DNA of 64,000 nt from Saxidomus purpurata (taxonomy: Eukaryota; Mollusca; Bivalvia; Venerida; Veneridae), in contig JAFMSR010000015.1 of NCBI GenBank assembly GCA_022818135.1, positions 25,398,127 through 25,462,126 on the forward strand, in the 5' to 3' direction. The notes below the pieces were generated by a model. The model was given only the letters and a program-made list of their open reading frames with translations, ran no database searches and had not been told where the DNA came from. A program made the translations under genes and the position numbers. Position 1 is the stretch's first letter; every line of letters starts with the position of its first letter. Below are positions 12,901 through 22,292 of the stretch, piece after piece.

Positions 12901-15003
12901 TACATATGTACTTACTGACGGCAGGAGCATGTAGATATGAAAGTCTGATGGGGAGATTTTTGTTATACATACATTCCTGAAAAAAATAAACATATGCAGG
13001 GTAAAAAATCAATGTGTTTAACGAGGTAGCGTACAAAAAAAGTTTGCAAAACAGATCATAAAAATTTATGTCAGTTCAGAAAATGACTAAGTAAGTATAT
13101 CATGGCCACTTTTTTCTTTGCGTTTTCCCCTATACTGTATCTCAAAAGTTAAGCAACTGGGTATACATATATACGGGGTATATACATGAAAACGTATGAA
13201 AAGGAGTGGGAAGTACATAAAGCCTAATATTAACTTAAGTAGTATATAGAATATAATTACGTTGTATAACGTATCAGTTGTTGAATGGATTTTAGTACAA
13301 ACCGTCCTCTATACCAATCATACTTGACAATGTTTAAATAGGTACAACACTGAAAATCATGACATCAAACTGTAAGATTTTTGTCACTTTAAAGGTTTAA
13401 AGCCGACTGTATAAGGAAATCGGCACGAAAGCCTTCCATCGGTTAAAAAAATTGTAAAATGACTTGTAACAACGGAAACGGATATTCGAACATTCGCCGC
13501 TTTATGTCGAGTAACTGAATGCAATGAAATACATTGTATAAGTTCACATATTGCAGTTTTAGACACAATAACTTAAAATATTTATTTAAGAATTATTTCA
13601 GACTTGAAACGGAAATCAATGGTATATAAAATTGTACGTACGCAAAACACTTTACTACGCAAACAACGAGGCAATGTACTTACTGATAACGTATTATACA
13701 GACTCATTGTCATCTGGCAAATCATGTTATTTCTCGTTCATGTGATTAACCCATTCACCAAAAAATAAAAAAAAGATGATGTTTTTGGCCTGGGGACTGA
13801 AAGTCCCCAAGGCCTAAGTTAGTATACCACATTTCAAACCCTGCAAGAATTTTAGCCGTGCTATGTGCGAATAACAACTGTAAACATGCGCTATGCGAAA
13901 GTAGTGCAAGACAGACCAGATCAATCTTCTGTTTGAATGCCGCTATGATAAGAACATGTTACAAATAAAAATAGTACATAAAACTTCAAACGACTGCAGG
14001 AAGGTATATAGCTTACGGGCTGCATTACACATTTTTTCTGTTTTGAAATTAATGCGCTGTTAGCTGATTACGGAAGATAATCAATGCATATCACGGAAAA
14101 GTACGGATTTTACGGAAATTTACGAAAACGTACGAAGCTCGATATAAGAGTTTGTAGTTTGATTTTCAAATTTCCGATGTTATTTCATTGACAACTTTGT
14201 TATTTACGAACGTTACATATATATTTACCTAAAAATAAATGTCTCTAAAAAAAGATATAATTTACGTACTTCCCGAGAAGGAACTACGTGATCAATTCAC
14301 CCGCCATTTATCGAAGACGCTGCATGTCGAGGCCCAGTGAACGGTTTCACTGATTACGACTACAAGGTAACCCAGAATCTTTTTGGTTTTCTCTGTTATA
14401 CACTTGTACAGTACTGTATTTATTTTTCATTGCTGGTATTGCTTTGTTTATTTCTGTTTCAAGGTCTTGTCATTGGTACACATAATTTTCGATCCACATC
14501 ATCAGATCATATCGCTTGAAGTTGTACAAAGCGCAGATCGAATTTTTGTACTGGCTTAAACATTTTATAATGTTGACTATGTGATTATTTTTCATTTAAC
14601 GTACATTTCATAATAAAACAAACTTCCCTGTCACCCATATATTTGTGAATCATTCATTCTGTGTCTATATTGAATTTCGTCCTCTGCACATTTCGACCCG
14701 CGCTTTATGTAAGATTCACGCGAACACGTAGGTGAAAAGTTGTTTTTCGGGGAGTTAACCTATAGCCCCCAGGCCTTCAGCGCTCACAGCGCTTTGATTA
14801 ATCAATGTGGCCAACCTACGGTGGCTTAAATGTTTTAGGTACCGTTGTTTTTGTTGTGTTTTTTTTAAGTAAGAATATTTTTTACCAATTTGATGGAAGC
14901 GAATTCTACTGAATTTTCATACTCACTCATAGTCCGTTTCGTTGCCGCCGTCGCCGCCGACGTTTTCGTAAAATCCATTCAAAGCAGAGAGAAAGTCGGC
15001 CAT
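874..15003 (-). CDS. STRA6: STRA6-like retinol transporter/receptor gene, 13 exons, 3' end off window
   Basis: STRA6 is a multi-pass plasma-membrane protein that in vertebrates takes up retinol from retinol-binding protein. Thirteen exons read as one frame of about 460 codons: 15003-14927, 12976-12916, 11839-11754, 10736-10603, 10241-10078, 9784-9561, 7912-7830, 7385-7324, 4673-4502, 4116-4041, 1792-1714, 1448-1400, 988-874. Every junction has GT/AG and matching phase. Landmarks shared with vertebrate STRA6 include WGRPGAVFPMDILG, the AYAWTLLGVQIFR segment (vertebrate [12 protein letters not shown]), SSYRTNLFSLYKG and a YQVAYIGWG segment. Hydrophobic stretches occur in exons 2-6, 8-10 and 12-13, as expected for a multi-pass protein. 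Vertebrate STRA6 is about 667 residues, so roughly 200 C-terminal residues should lie left of position 874. The ligand in this animal is unknown. Introns carry a CAC-ended transposon, a pearl-like element and SINEs. Confidence 0.9.
1400..1448 (-). CDS. STRA6: STRA6-like exon 12
   Basis: A 49-nt exon with acceptor ATATCTTAG and a consensus donor GTAAGT. It encodes VGSMRYAGYQVAYIGWG and aligns with the SFSAYQTAFICLG region of vertebrate STRA6. It enters in phase 0 and exits in phase 1, matching both neighbours. Confidence 0.87.
1714..1792 (-). CDS. STRA6: STRA6-like exon 11, acceptor at edge of a 39-bp minisatellite
   Basis: It encodes TNLFSLYKGDNTHIPH followed by a Ser/Thr/Arg-rich loop ending SNTSLL. 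This corresponds to the cytoplasmic loop that starts THRTNLRALHRG in vertebrate STRA6. The phase-2 AG of exon 10 plus the first A here makes the Arg of SSYRTNL. The donor is TTG|GTAGGT. The acceptor TTGTTTTCAG|AACA is also the core of the tandem repeat immediately upstream on the minus strand. Confidence 0.88.
1793..1945 (-). repeat. 39-bp minisatellite, left part (continues at 3767-3846)
   Basis: About four units of 39 bp. On the minus strand each reads roughly ATAAATGTGTATTACTTG then TTTTCAG (or TTTTCAA) then AACAGTTATTTGTT. The array starts at the acceptor of STRA6-like exon 11 and is split by the pearl-like element that follows. The period is 13 codons without a stop, so the array shows up as spurious open frames. 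Confidence 0.85.
2170..3660. repeat. Tandem array, ~10 units of 146-157 bp
   Basis: Units recur with the landmark AAGGTAGAGTTATTGTTCTT at about 2174, 2330, 2486, 2632 and onward. The period is mostly 156 bp; shorter units lack about 10 bp after GGACAA. The units are very similar, indicating recent amplification or homogenisation. This is the core of the pearl-like element. Confidence 0.9.
3660..3724. repeat. ACGG tetranucleotide microsatellite
   Basis: An (ACGG)n tract with a few ACAG variants directly follows the last core unit, as is typical of pearl-like elements. Confidence 0.9.
3767..3846 (-). repeat. 39-bp minisatellite, right part
   Basis: About two more units of the array at 1793-1945, lying beyond the inserted element. 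They show that the insertion happened inside an existing minisatellite. The downstream intron sequence to 4040 holds nothing recognisable. Confidence 0.8.
4041..4116 (-). CDS. STRA6: STRA6-like exon 10
   Basis: Acceptor GGTTGTTTTCAG and donor CTACAG|GTAATA. It encodes CFIVALSMACVGGVLGILHS then LSSYR, a transmembrane helix ending in the conserved Ser-x-x-Arg before the loop in exon 11. It enters in phase 1 and exits in phase 2. Confidence 0.9.
4502..4673 (-). CDS. STRA6: STRA6-like exon 9
   Basis: It encodes ATLEVMVLAISIFALIERG, a membrane helix, then an extracellular-type loop with GWSPSPGEESYLGD and a YTYLLYYLLVNGR segment. It corresponds to the vertebrate region around the residues linked to retinol-binding-protein contact. 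That loop is not conserved in sequence here, so no binding partner can be inferred. Phase 0 in, phase 1 out; consensus donor GTAAGT. Confidence 0.88.
4864..7209. mobile_element. Non-autonomous DNA transposon, CAC-ended long TIRs, 5-bp TSD (copy 1)
   Basis: The ends are inverted repeats of roughly 100 bp beginning CACTGCGGATGAACGACC. Flanks are the exact 5-bp direct repeat TGTAC (4859-4863 and 7210-7214). Inside each end lie three related 14-15-bp motifs in inverted orientation: 5277-5290, 5308-5322, 5332-5345 on the left; 6729-6742, 6761-6774, 6783-6796 on the right. No transposase frame is present. Diverged ~120-bp repeats fill 5540-5940. A second, larger copy in opposite orientation is at 57157-62996. 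CAC ends with a 5-bp duplication fit the Transib/RAG superfamily (inference). It sits in the intron between STRA6-like exons 8 and 9. Confidence 0.88.
7230..7320. repeat. Short tandem repeat ~25 bp x3 beside exon 8
   Basis: Three diverged units of the form CCGGAAGTGACTTTACGCAT occur at about 7246-7313, immediately beyond the donor of STRA6-like exon 8. Confidence 0.6.
7324..7385 (-). CDS. STRA6: STRA6-like exon 8
   Basis: A 62-nt exon with a strong acceptor TTTCAATTTCAG and donor AAG|GTAACT. It encodes FRYSARIISVMLIGLMLIYK, matching the [20 protein letters not shown] segment of vertebrate STRA6. Phase 1 in, phase 0 out. Confidence 0.9.
7830..7912 (-). CDS. STRA6: STRA6-like exon 7
   Basis: It encodes PPSTLVGKIMAIVQNFISDW then IYHNQP, aligning with the RVCLRHCIYTPQP region of vertebrate STRA6. 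The acceptor is TTTTTCAG. The donor A|GTACGT is weaker than its neighbours but gives the phase needed by exon 8. Confidence 0.85.
8690..9012 (-). repeat. tRNA-derived SINE (family B)
   Basis: Reading the minus strand from 9012: an A-box-like TGGCGCGATGGTCGAGG, a 7-bp anticodon-type stem CTCTGGA/TCCAGAG around a 7-nt loop, and a B-box-like GGTTGGAATCCC. A non-tRNA body with GCACGTTAAAGAAGAAAGG follows. The acceptor stem does not close properly, so this is a SINE head and not a functional tRNA. A tail fragment of the same family is at 34424-34478. Confidence 0.7.
9561..9784 (-). CDS. STRA6: STRA6-like exon 6
   Basis: A 224-nt exon, acceptor TCTATTTCCCAG, donor CC|GTAAGT. It encodes a membrane segment LPYLLCLGYLSFSLPVRIVQ, matching vertebrate LLLGLGFLSLWYPVQLV, then a basic LLRHRS turn. 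A polar cytoplasmic stretch follows, ending in proline repeats (KPVPPPP). The proline run continues into exon 7. Confidence 0.9.
10078..10241 (-). CDS. STRA6: STRA6-like exon 5
   Basis: It encodes FKTVLSMIVIGVDYFPMFAA, LALESVIGHLVGTAYAW and TLLGVQIFRIVECDLVI. This closely follows the vertebrate segment [36 protein letters not shown] and is the most conserved part seen. Phase 1 in, phase 0 out at a consensus donor GTAAGT. Confidence 0.94.
10603..10736 (-). CDS. STRA6: STRA6-like exon 4
   Basis: It encodes PMDILGKSNRFSYAAAWGSI then AFLAADLVFG and a TIVELEGPPYVT tail. The PMDIL start matches the PVDFL of vertebrate STRA6 after the WGRPG/RGRPG motif. Acceptor TGTTTCAG, donor G|GTAATG. Confidence 0.92.
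11640..11748 (-). repeat. tRNA-derived SINE fragment (family C)
   Basis: The minus strand has CACGGTGCACTTGCATCGCG, then a B-box-like GGTCCGATTCCCAC. It ends a few bases beyond the donor of STRA6-like exon 3. A related, more decayed copy is at 46911-47150. Confidence 0.6.
11754..11839 (-). CDS. STRA6: STRA6-like exon 3
   Basis: It encodes VLMTLLLACTISRKNKWLSC then LWGRPGAVL. This is the first transmembrane helix followed by the basic cytoplasmic turn and W-GRPG motif (vertebrate [23 protein letters not shown]). Acceptor TATCTTCAG, donor TT|GTAAGT. Confidence 0.94.
12128..12307. mobile_element. 180-bp MITE with CMGTCAAACCTGTG ends and TA flanks
   Basis: The left end CCGTCAAACCTGTGAACA and right end TGTTAATG...ACACAGGTTTGACTG are imperfect inverted repeats. 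TA dinucleotides lie directly outside at 12126-12127 and 12308-12309. The interior has repeated GGTGGTCTTTATTC blocks. The ends and TA duplication suit a pogo/Tigger-type or other Tc1/mariner-superfamily MITE. Confidence 0.75.
12534..12696. repeat. 33-bp minisatellite, ~5 units
   Basis: The unit is about TTTTGAAATGGCGTCCCATA plus CCCATACTTTTA. Five near-identical copies give an open frame that is only a translation of the repeat. It lies in STRA6-like intron 2. Confidence 0.9.
12916..12976 (-). CDS. STRA6: STRA6-like exon 2
   Basis: A 61-nt exon, acceptor TTTTTTTCAG, donor TCA|GTAAGT. It encodes NVCITKISPSDFHIYMLLPS, matching the SCHTSIPPGLYHACLAS stretch of vertebrate STRA6, including the Cys and the entry to the first membrane helix. 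A second frame is open across the exon but fails against exon 4. Confidence 0.88.
13787..13814. repeat. Small hairpin GGCC-GGGGACT/AGTCCCC-GGCC
   Basis: A near-perfect inverted repeat with a GAA loop in STRA6-like intron 1. The rest of this intron (12977-14926) shows no other feature except a weakly related CCCCCAGGCC string near 14766. Confidence 0.5.
14927..15003 (-). CDS. STRA6: STRA6-like exon 1 with start codon
   Basis: The start context is AAAACATGGCC. It encodes MADFLSALNGFYENVGG, then an acidic Gly/Asn-rich tail ending NETDY, a short extracellular N-terminus with an N-x-T sequon (NET) that could be glycosylated. Donor GA|GTGAGT leaves phase 2, and exon 2's first G completes a Glu codon. 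The upstream 5'UTR and promoter were not resolved. Confidence 0.85.
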
Positions 15004-15739
15004 GTTTTGTTATTAATAATGCACGTGTACAGTAAGGTTACAGCTTGTACCAAAGGCACCTTTCGTCGCCTAATGTTCAGTTCTTTAATAAAATATCCAT
15101 GCCACCTGAAAAATAGTAACGACAAACATCATGCAGAAAATTTGACATGATTTGCTTGTTGGTTTCATGATATGACAATAATGGTCTATTTGACTGGCCA
15201 TGATGAACACTTACAACGTAACGTTGAAAAGTATCATGTTGATTTTTCTTTAATTAGATTAAACTCCTTGCAATGGCTTTTTTTCCGGAACGATACACTG
15301 TAATAACAAATAATGTTTACAAAATCTGGTTAAAAAGAGAAATGACACTTTTCTACCTTTACCATGGTCCTTACATATGGATTGCTTTGCTATACTCTAT
15401 CTATCTTGATTTACTGCCTCGCGCCATTCACGAGTATTGTGGGCAGGGTGCGCACCGGGTGTTAATAAAAGTAAAATAAAAACAACTGCAAGACAGTTCT
15501 TCAAGTTAGAGAATCAAGACTGTTAAAATTGTTAAAAAGAGTAAAAGGTTTCAACACAACTGCTGTATGATTAATAACTGAGCTGGGCCACCGCCTGGTT
15601 GAATGATTCAAGATCAGGCAGTGTTGCAATATGTGAGGGTGACTTGTACCACGGGAAGGTGGTATGGGGAAAGAAGGTACTTACAGGGGCGTAGCTGCCG
15701 TTACGCACAATACGCACGTGCGTATACATCGCCAGCAAA
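15004..15739. other. Upstream flank of STRA6-like gene, no gene seen
   Basis: This stretch should contain the 5'UTR and promoter of the minus-strand STRA6-like gene, but no clear TATA or initiator could be chosen. At 15683 an AGGGGCGTAGC string, typical of dispersed-repeat ends, begins. Confidence 0.5.
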
Positions 15740-16155
15740 GATCGAAAACTTAAATGTCCCGAAAATGCAATAAAAATGAAAGGATGAGGGGATTAGAGTC
15801 ACAAGCGATAGATCCGTATCGTACCTGTTCGTTCTCGCAAAAAAAATCCAAAAATGGCTTTAAAATGCTCAAATTTTCCTCGCTTGCTTCGCTCGCTCAA
15901 GTAGAACAATATGGAACTTCAATTTAATGAAAGCCTGCAGTCTTAACAACGTATCATAGATCGAAAACTTAAATGTCCCGAAAATGCAATAAAAATGAAA
16001 GGATGAGGGGATTAGAGTCACAAGCGATAGATCCGTATCGTACCTGTTCGTTCTCGCAAAAAAAATCCAAAAATGGCTTTAAAATGCTCAAATTTTCCTC
16101 GCTTGCTTCGCTCGCTCAAGTAGAACAATATGGAACTTCAATTTAATGAAAGCCA
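15740..16155. repeat. Tandem duplication, 219-bp period, ~196 bp identical
   Basis: The segment starting GATCGAAAACTTAAATGTCC at 15740 recurs at 15959 with no difference seen over about 196 bp. After that, the first copy carries an extra ~13 bp before the shared ACGTATCAT. Such identity suggests a very recent duplication or an assembly artefact. Confidence 0.92.
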
Positions 16156-16750
16156 ACGTATCATTTTCTCAAAGGACTAACAGATCCTACTGTAGTACAT
16201 ATGTATCTGTTAAGAGGCCAAAATTATTCAAAACTGCCCAAACATTCCCTGCGGGTACCTGAATATGGAGCAATGAATCTCGACTATCCATTGTGTCCTA
16301 CATGAAATGGTCAGATCTGTCAAAACGGACTAAAATGATTTAAGAATGCCAAATTTCCTCGCTCGACTAACGAAATAGGTAAATTTATCTAGCGCTCCTA
16401 AAAGCGTATATGCTTATCCTTTTATTTTAAAATCAATGTATGATATACCTAACATTGATATATCTGTATTTTCCGCAAAAATCGGCAAAAAATCCTTTTT
16501 GTAAGGGTGTTTCCCTTTGGTTTGCATGTCCATACCGTAAATAACGTCTCTTATCGTTATGTGATGTTTCTAGGGTTAACGCACGAGGGCACCAACATGT
16601 CCCCGAAGGTTTCTGCAGGTGTTACAACATAAAAAAAAAACGTTCGTTAACGCTATTCTAGCACTCGCATGTATACGATCGATACGGTCATGTTTACACA
16701 TTCATCAGAGCATTATGTGTAGCTAAAATACACTTCCATTTATTGCTATT
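16156..16750. other. No gene; repeat debris
   Basis: No coding region is visible. A segment near 16610-16660 (GCAGGTGTTACAACATAAAA) resembles 48168-48205, suggesting a dispersed repeat. Confidence 0.5.
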
Positions 16751-19700
16751 ACACCCCGGGTATTCGACTACTTCGAACGCAGATGGGTACTAATGACGAC
16801 AGATGTATATACATGCACGTCATGACAGGCACGCTTGAATAACCCCGATATTTTTATTATTTCTCTTTTTTGCTCCGATATTTTGCTTGATATAGGTAGT
16901 AATATGTTTAAACTAAGCAAGTGTGAAGTTTTGTGATAAACTGACGCCTTTTTATTTATAAAATTTCCCTAAAATGTTGAAAAACTACAGTATTGTTGCC
17001 AAATATAACATTTATTTGCTTATAATAACTTATACATCAATAACCTTAGACATGCATACAGACAAATGTATTAGGTATCAATACAAACAGCCCTTTGACT
17101 TTGGAATTAGTGGTATTGTTTTGATATAAGCGCATTTAAAGAAGTGGGTTAAGATAAACGGATACGTCTGACGACCGAAGGAGATACGTACGAACGCAGA
17201 TTATTATAAAATGAGGATACGTATAACGGCAGATGTGTTACAAGTAGTAAGCGTAAATAGGTATTTTCCAATCAGGACAAATACTGGTTTTAAACTAATT
17301 ACATTCAGTATGGCAGTTGTTTTGTCTATGTAGAAGGATCTAGCATGTATATACTGATAATAATTATGCATCCCGTGAGAGACATACATGTATTTATTAG
17401 TGATACATGTCTGTCACTGTTTTTGTGATTAAGTATCCACGCAGCTCCTCTGATACCACATGGCAGATTTACACCAAACTTCACATAAGCGTAGTTGTGC
17501 ATATTATCGGCATGTTCCAGTTCAATGATTTTCATTGGAATAACCACCCTTGATTCATATAATTTTATGATGTTATGGCTAATTCTTCTATAACATCCGG
17601 CAGATTTCCACTTAGCCTAAGAGAACTGAGTGCGCCAAGCTTAGTTATGCATTGTAAAACCGGATACAGCTCCTTTCGAATACAGCTCCCCAGTGAGCTG
17701 TATTCGGTGCGCATCAACGAATACAGCTCCCCTTATTAAATGGGAGCTGTATTCGGGGTTCTTGTACCTTTTTTTCGAATAGAGCGCCCCAGTGACCCGA
17801 TGCAACAAAGACGTATCATTTGTTTATACAAATACGCGGCAAAGTATTTATTATAGAATAACAAGGATCCATACCGCTATTCAGGATACAGAACTTAGCC
17901 CTAGGATGTCTGTCGTTTTGTCCGCACGTGTTGGACGGTTGAATGAAAATTTGAAGTTTAGTTACTTTTTTGCTGATATTGAGGAATTATTTTCTTTCAG
18001 TAAACTTTCATTGTTTTTCATATGACGATAGCATAACGGGCAAAAATGTTGATGGAATGAGCTCATACACTCATTGTACACGTACGGCCTGACAGACGGA
18101 CGGATAAGACAACAGACAGGGTAGGACAACAGACAGAGGGTTGGACAAATAGACGGACGGAATAGATGTAACATGCAGTATATTGAACATGTGTTAGATG
18201 TGTTAGGCAATTTAGGTTCCTAATTTCTATCTGTACATTTTTAACATAGGGACCATGGTTCTCAGTATTTTCCAATAAAGCAAACATAGGGAGCTTTATT
18301 CGAATTTGCATCGAAAACAGCTTCGCTATACCAAGGGAGATGTATTCGTTAATGTGCACCGAATACAGCTCGCCGGGGAGCTTTATTCGAAAGGAATTGT
18401 ATCCGGTGTTACAATGCTTATCGCCGGCACATACGGTTCAGTGATTTTCAGGGATTTACATTGTATGGCCATTGATTCTTTAAATTTAATGATGTTTTTG
18501 CTACTTCTCCTCTACCATTGACCAGATTTCCACCAAACCCAATAGAACACAAGTTGTCGTCGGCATGTTCCGATTCAATGATTGCCAGGGAAGTTGCAAC
18601 CATGATGTGTCATCTTCCATAATGTCTATACTAATTCTCCTAAACGCTGGAGTTGAATTTTACCAAAAGTCACATGAGTCATAATTGTCAAGCGTTGTTG
18701 TACATTTCGTCAGCATATTATGGTTTCTTATGTCTTTTGATGTCTCATATTCAAATATGCTTGTGCAACTAATCCTATATCAGTGGTCAGAAAACTACAA
18801 AAACTACACAGAAGTTATTAGTACGAAGCCTGAACTTGTGTTTATCATCGGATTGTTACAGTTTAGTGGTATGCATTTTCATTTTCTACTGAATAATGCT
18901 GAATTATAGGAGACTGTGGTTTCTTTTCGTGAAAGATAATCTCTAGTCTAGAGAATGAATTTATAATAGGGTCTCTAAGTATCCTGCAAAAAAGACTTTT
19001 AAAATATGGATGTCACGTTTACCGTGACACTTTTAGTAACTATAGTCAATGACCAATTTCATTACCTATCGTATACGTATTCCAGTATTTGACCGCTAAA
19101 TGAAAGTTATAGAAACATGTAAGAAACAATGTTACTACAAATAATCCACGGAAACAAACATGTTCATTTAACGCTCATGTAAAATATATTATATACATTT
19201 GTATTGTAATTACATTTTAGCCCCACTGTTCGAAAAACGAGGAGGCCTGTTGTACTCGCCCCAGCTTTTGCGTCGATCAAAGACGTATTATCAATATTAA
19301 TAACTTCAAAACCGACAAACGTATCGACTTAACACTTGCCATACTTGTTTCTCATGGTAATACATACAAATGCAGCAAGTCACATATATTTTTGCGGAGT
19401 AATGCCTCTATTTGTATTACGATTTTGTAACAAAAAGTTAAAAGTCCGGTACCTCATTAATAAAAGATAATTTTACAAAAATCACAATGATACTGAAGTT
19501 TTCCATTTAGCCTTGACTTAAAATTTACTTTTATGATATAGTTTTTCAGTTTAAGACAAAAACAAAAGTTATCAACAGTTTTCCCATCATTAGACTGAGG
19601 TTTCATCTTTTACGTATCTACAGTTTGTATGGCGTTTTACGTATCCACCGTCTGCGTTCATACGTACCCTATAATATTTTCATCTGTCGTCATAAGTACC

Positions 19701-20110
19701 CTCAAAGAGAACCCCATGCTTGTTTAAGTGTGAACTGCAGCTGCTGTATCGTCATAGCGAAAAGAAAATATGTTTTTCTGCTAGAGAAAATGTGAAGCTT
19801 TACGATTTATGCAGTTTTGGACTCTTTTCGATTATTAGATTTCTTAAAATTCTGTTAAAAATCCGAAAAATTGCAATTTCTGGTCGGATTTCCGCAATCG
19901 TAACAACACGTCGATCATTTTTCAGCTAAACAGTTGAGCATTGCCTAGTACAAACATATTGAAACTCATATTGAACGAAAACATTGTGAAAATGAATAAA
20001 AAAGAGAAGATATTAGGTATTTTCCAGCTTACATGTCAGGACGTTCATGTATATACATCTGTCGTCAGTAGTACCCATCTGCGTTCGAAGTAGTCGAATA
20101 CCCGGGGTGT
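16751..20110. mobile_element. 3.36-kb element with ~70-bp TIRs, putative 3-bp TSD ATT
   Basis: The left end ACACCCCGGGTATTCGACTA is matched by the inverted right end ...CCCGGGGTGT. The match extends through CTTCGAACGCAGATGGGTAC and ATGTATATACATG. ATT lies directly outside on both sides (16748-16750 and 20111-20113). Subterminal regions repeat CGTACGAACGCAGAT-type strings (about 17185 and 19650). The interior has a cluster of palindromic GAATACAGCTCCC / GGGAGCTGTATTC strings (17672-17760, 18290-18400). A repeat-family start lies at 19218. No transposase frame was found, and the superfamily is unassigned. Confidence 0.8.
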
Positions 20111-22292
20111 ATTACATCAATACGTCTTTTTTAACATTTACGCCAGATTATTGATACTTCTCACGCATTCTCGTTTCACAACAATTTAATACTGTTTCAT
20201 TTTTAATTAGCTAATTAGCACATACATCTGTTATGGAAGCGATTCAATGCATGATTAGTGTTTACATCGATTTAAATTAACTTACGACATTTAAAAACAT
20301 TGAAAATAAATGCATGAAGCTAACAGATGATAGCCTGCGACTAATGAGTGAGCTTGTACATTATGTGTGCTGTCAGTTTAAGTTATCTGTCGCTGAAGAA
20401 AATACTCTTTTTCATTACCTTTAGCATGCTATCTCAAAAACATTGCTTATAGTCAAAAGCCAATAGTAATCGATATCACGTTTACTTTTACCTTTAATTA
20501 AGAACATAAACACACACCTTGACATATTGACTTCCAATGCGTCTAGGTCAAAATGTCTTTATGCTAGCCGTGTTGTATAAAGAAAGAACTCAGATTCTCT
20601 TAGAATTTTTAAATACTATATAACTATATATCGAGAATCAGTTTTATATTTACCTTATTTAAGTTATCCGCTCTTTGTCAATTTTTTTATAAATCCTTGT
20701 TTAAATATAAAAAATTACGTTAACCCAACTATACAGCCCGTAGATTAATAGTACATTGTCCATTCCACATACCTTTCACCCAGTTATTTTGAATTTTCAC
20801 CATTGTCAAGTACCCGGTTTAGTTAGCCGATGTTTATAAATTCTACACCGCGTTCAACACTTGTATTCCAGTCTGTAATGGCCGGGTGGCGTTATACACC
20901 AACCTTGTCATGCTGTTTATTTTAGCGTAAATCAATATTTTCTTCAGTTATACACTATCAGAGGGTCATTCGTTTAAAGACGAATAAAATGTCTGCATAT
21001 TTATTGACCTCTCTATTATGTGATAAAACCATGTTTTACCAAATACATTGTGACACATTTAACAGTTTCAAAAATCATGTATAATAGCATAAATCATAAT
21101 TCATCAGCTACAATTATACAAGTATAAAATTTGCATTTATTGCCGCAGAAAAAAATGTGGATTCTAATCAAATTTGAAGATTGGTTTTTCGATGCTGATT
21201 GGTTTAAGTGAATCTAACCATATTTTTTGGAAAATTAAAAGAAAATCAAATAGAACTAAATATAAGGAATAAACAATAATAGGTAGTAGTCTTACAAATG
21301 TTTAACCTTTACATTTATTAAAATAGTGTTGTCGTATCTCCAAGACAGCGTTTCTTACTGGGTTATGTCCCCGAGGGCATCACCCGGTATAGTGGCGAGT
21401 TTCATTTTAGCAGAAACTTCTATCCCTTGCTATATCTACTTGGCAAAACAGGCAACTCTGGTTTGAATAACATTAGTATTTCGCTAGTTTGCGGTAACTA
21501 CAGTCTACATGTAATATAAAACAATACTAGTACGAACAATTTCTTTTCTAAATCACGGACCTATCTACATATTTAAATATGTCTGTTCGTCCGACCGTCC
21601 GTCCGTTTGTCTGTACGTTTCACTCAAGGTCAATGGTCTTGTAGAAGCATGTTGAACTTATACATCAACGCAATCCTGATCAATTTAAGGAGAAACTGCA
21701 TGCAAGCCCTTAAAATGGCTTGGATGGCAAACAGGGTTTGGTTCTCAACCATGGCTCTTTAGTCATGATCATGCATGTTACCCATGCGGATGCCTTTTTA
21801 AGCAGTCAAATGCCATTGAAAAACTGCTGTGCTTTATTAGTTACATTTACTTTCGGTAAGGAAATTTTTTCGAACAATAACGGCGGTGGTAAGGTATCTT
21901 TCTTGGTAACATGAGCTACAAGTCACTTTACTCCAAAGTGCTAATGGACTTTATAAGAGATATTTTATCACCTTAAAGAGCAGTAGAAAACTTGTTGGTG
22001 GAGAAATGACACACGGCTTATAATCCTACGCAGGACCCTGGTCTTTGCGGATACGAATCTCAAAGAGCTCCTACAGTCTCCTTCCCCTCTCGTAATCATG
22101 TCTTAACCCGAAACAGGTTCTTTCTTCTAGACAGCCTTGTATTTTTTAACGCAACTGTAACTCTTTTGTAATCCATATGTTCAAATACCTCTATAGAAAA
22201 TCACCAAGCGTCGAGTAACTTTTTATAATTTAAATGAAGGTATTTTGGGTCAATATTTATGACAAGAGTAAGGAGAGATTACCTAACAGGTA
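20111..22292. other. Intergenic, no gene recognised
   Basis: AT-rich sequence without a convincing exon on either strand. A short run of CCGACCGTCCGTCCG near 21590 is repeat debris. Confidence 0.55.

Noticed and set aside
12916..12976. Alternative reading frame of STRA6-like exon 2 (ECMYNKNLPIRL...)
   Set aside because: It runs into a stop in exon 4; the chosen frame is open throughout and matches STRA6.
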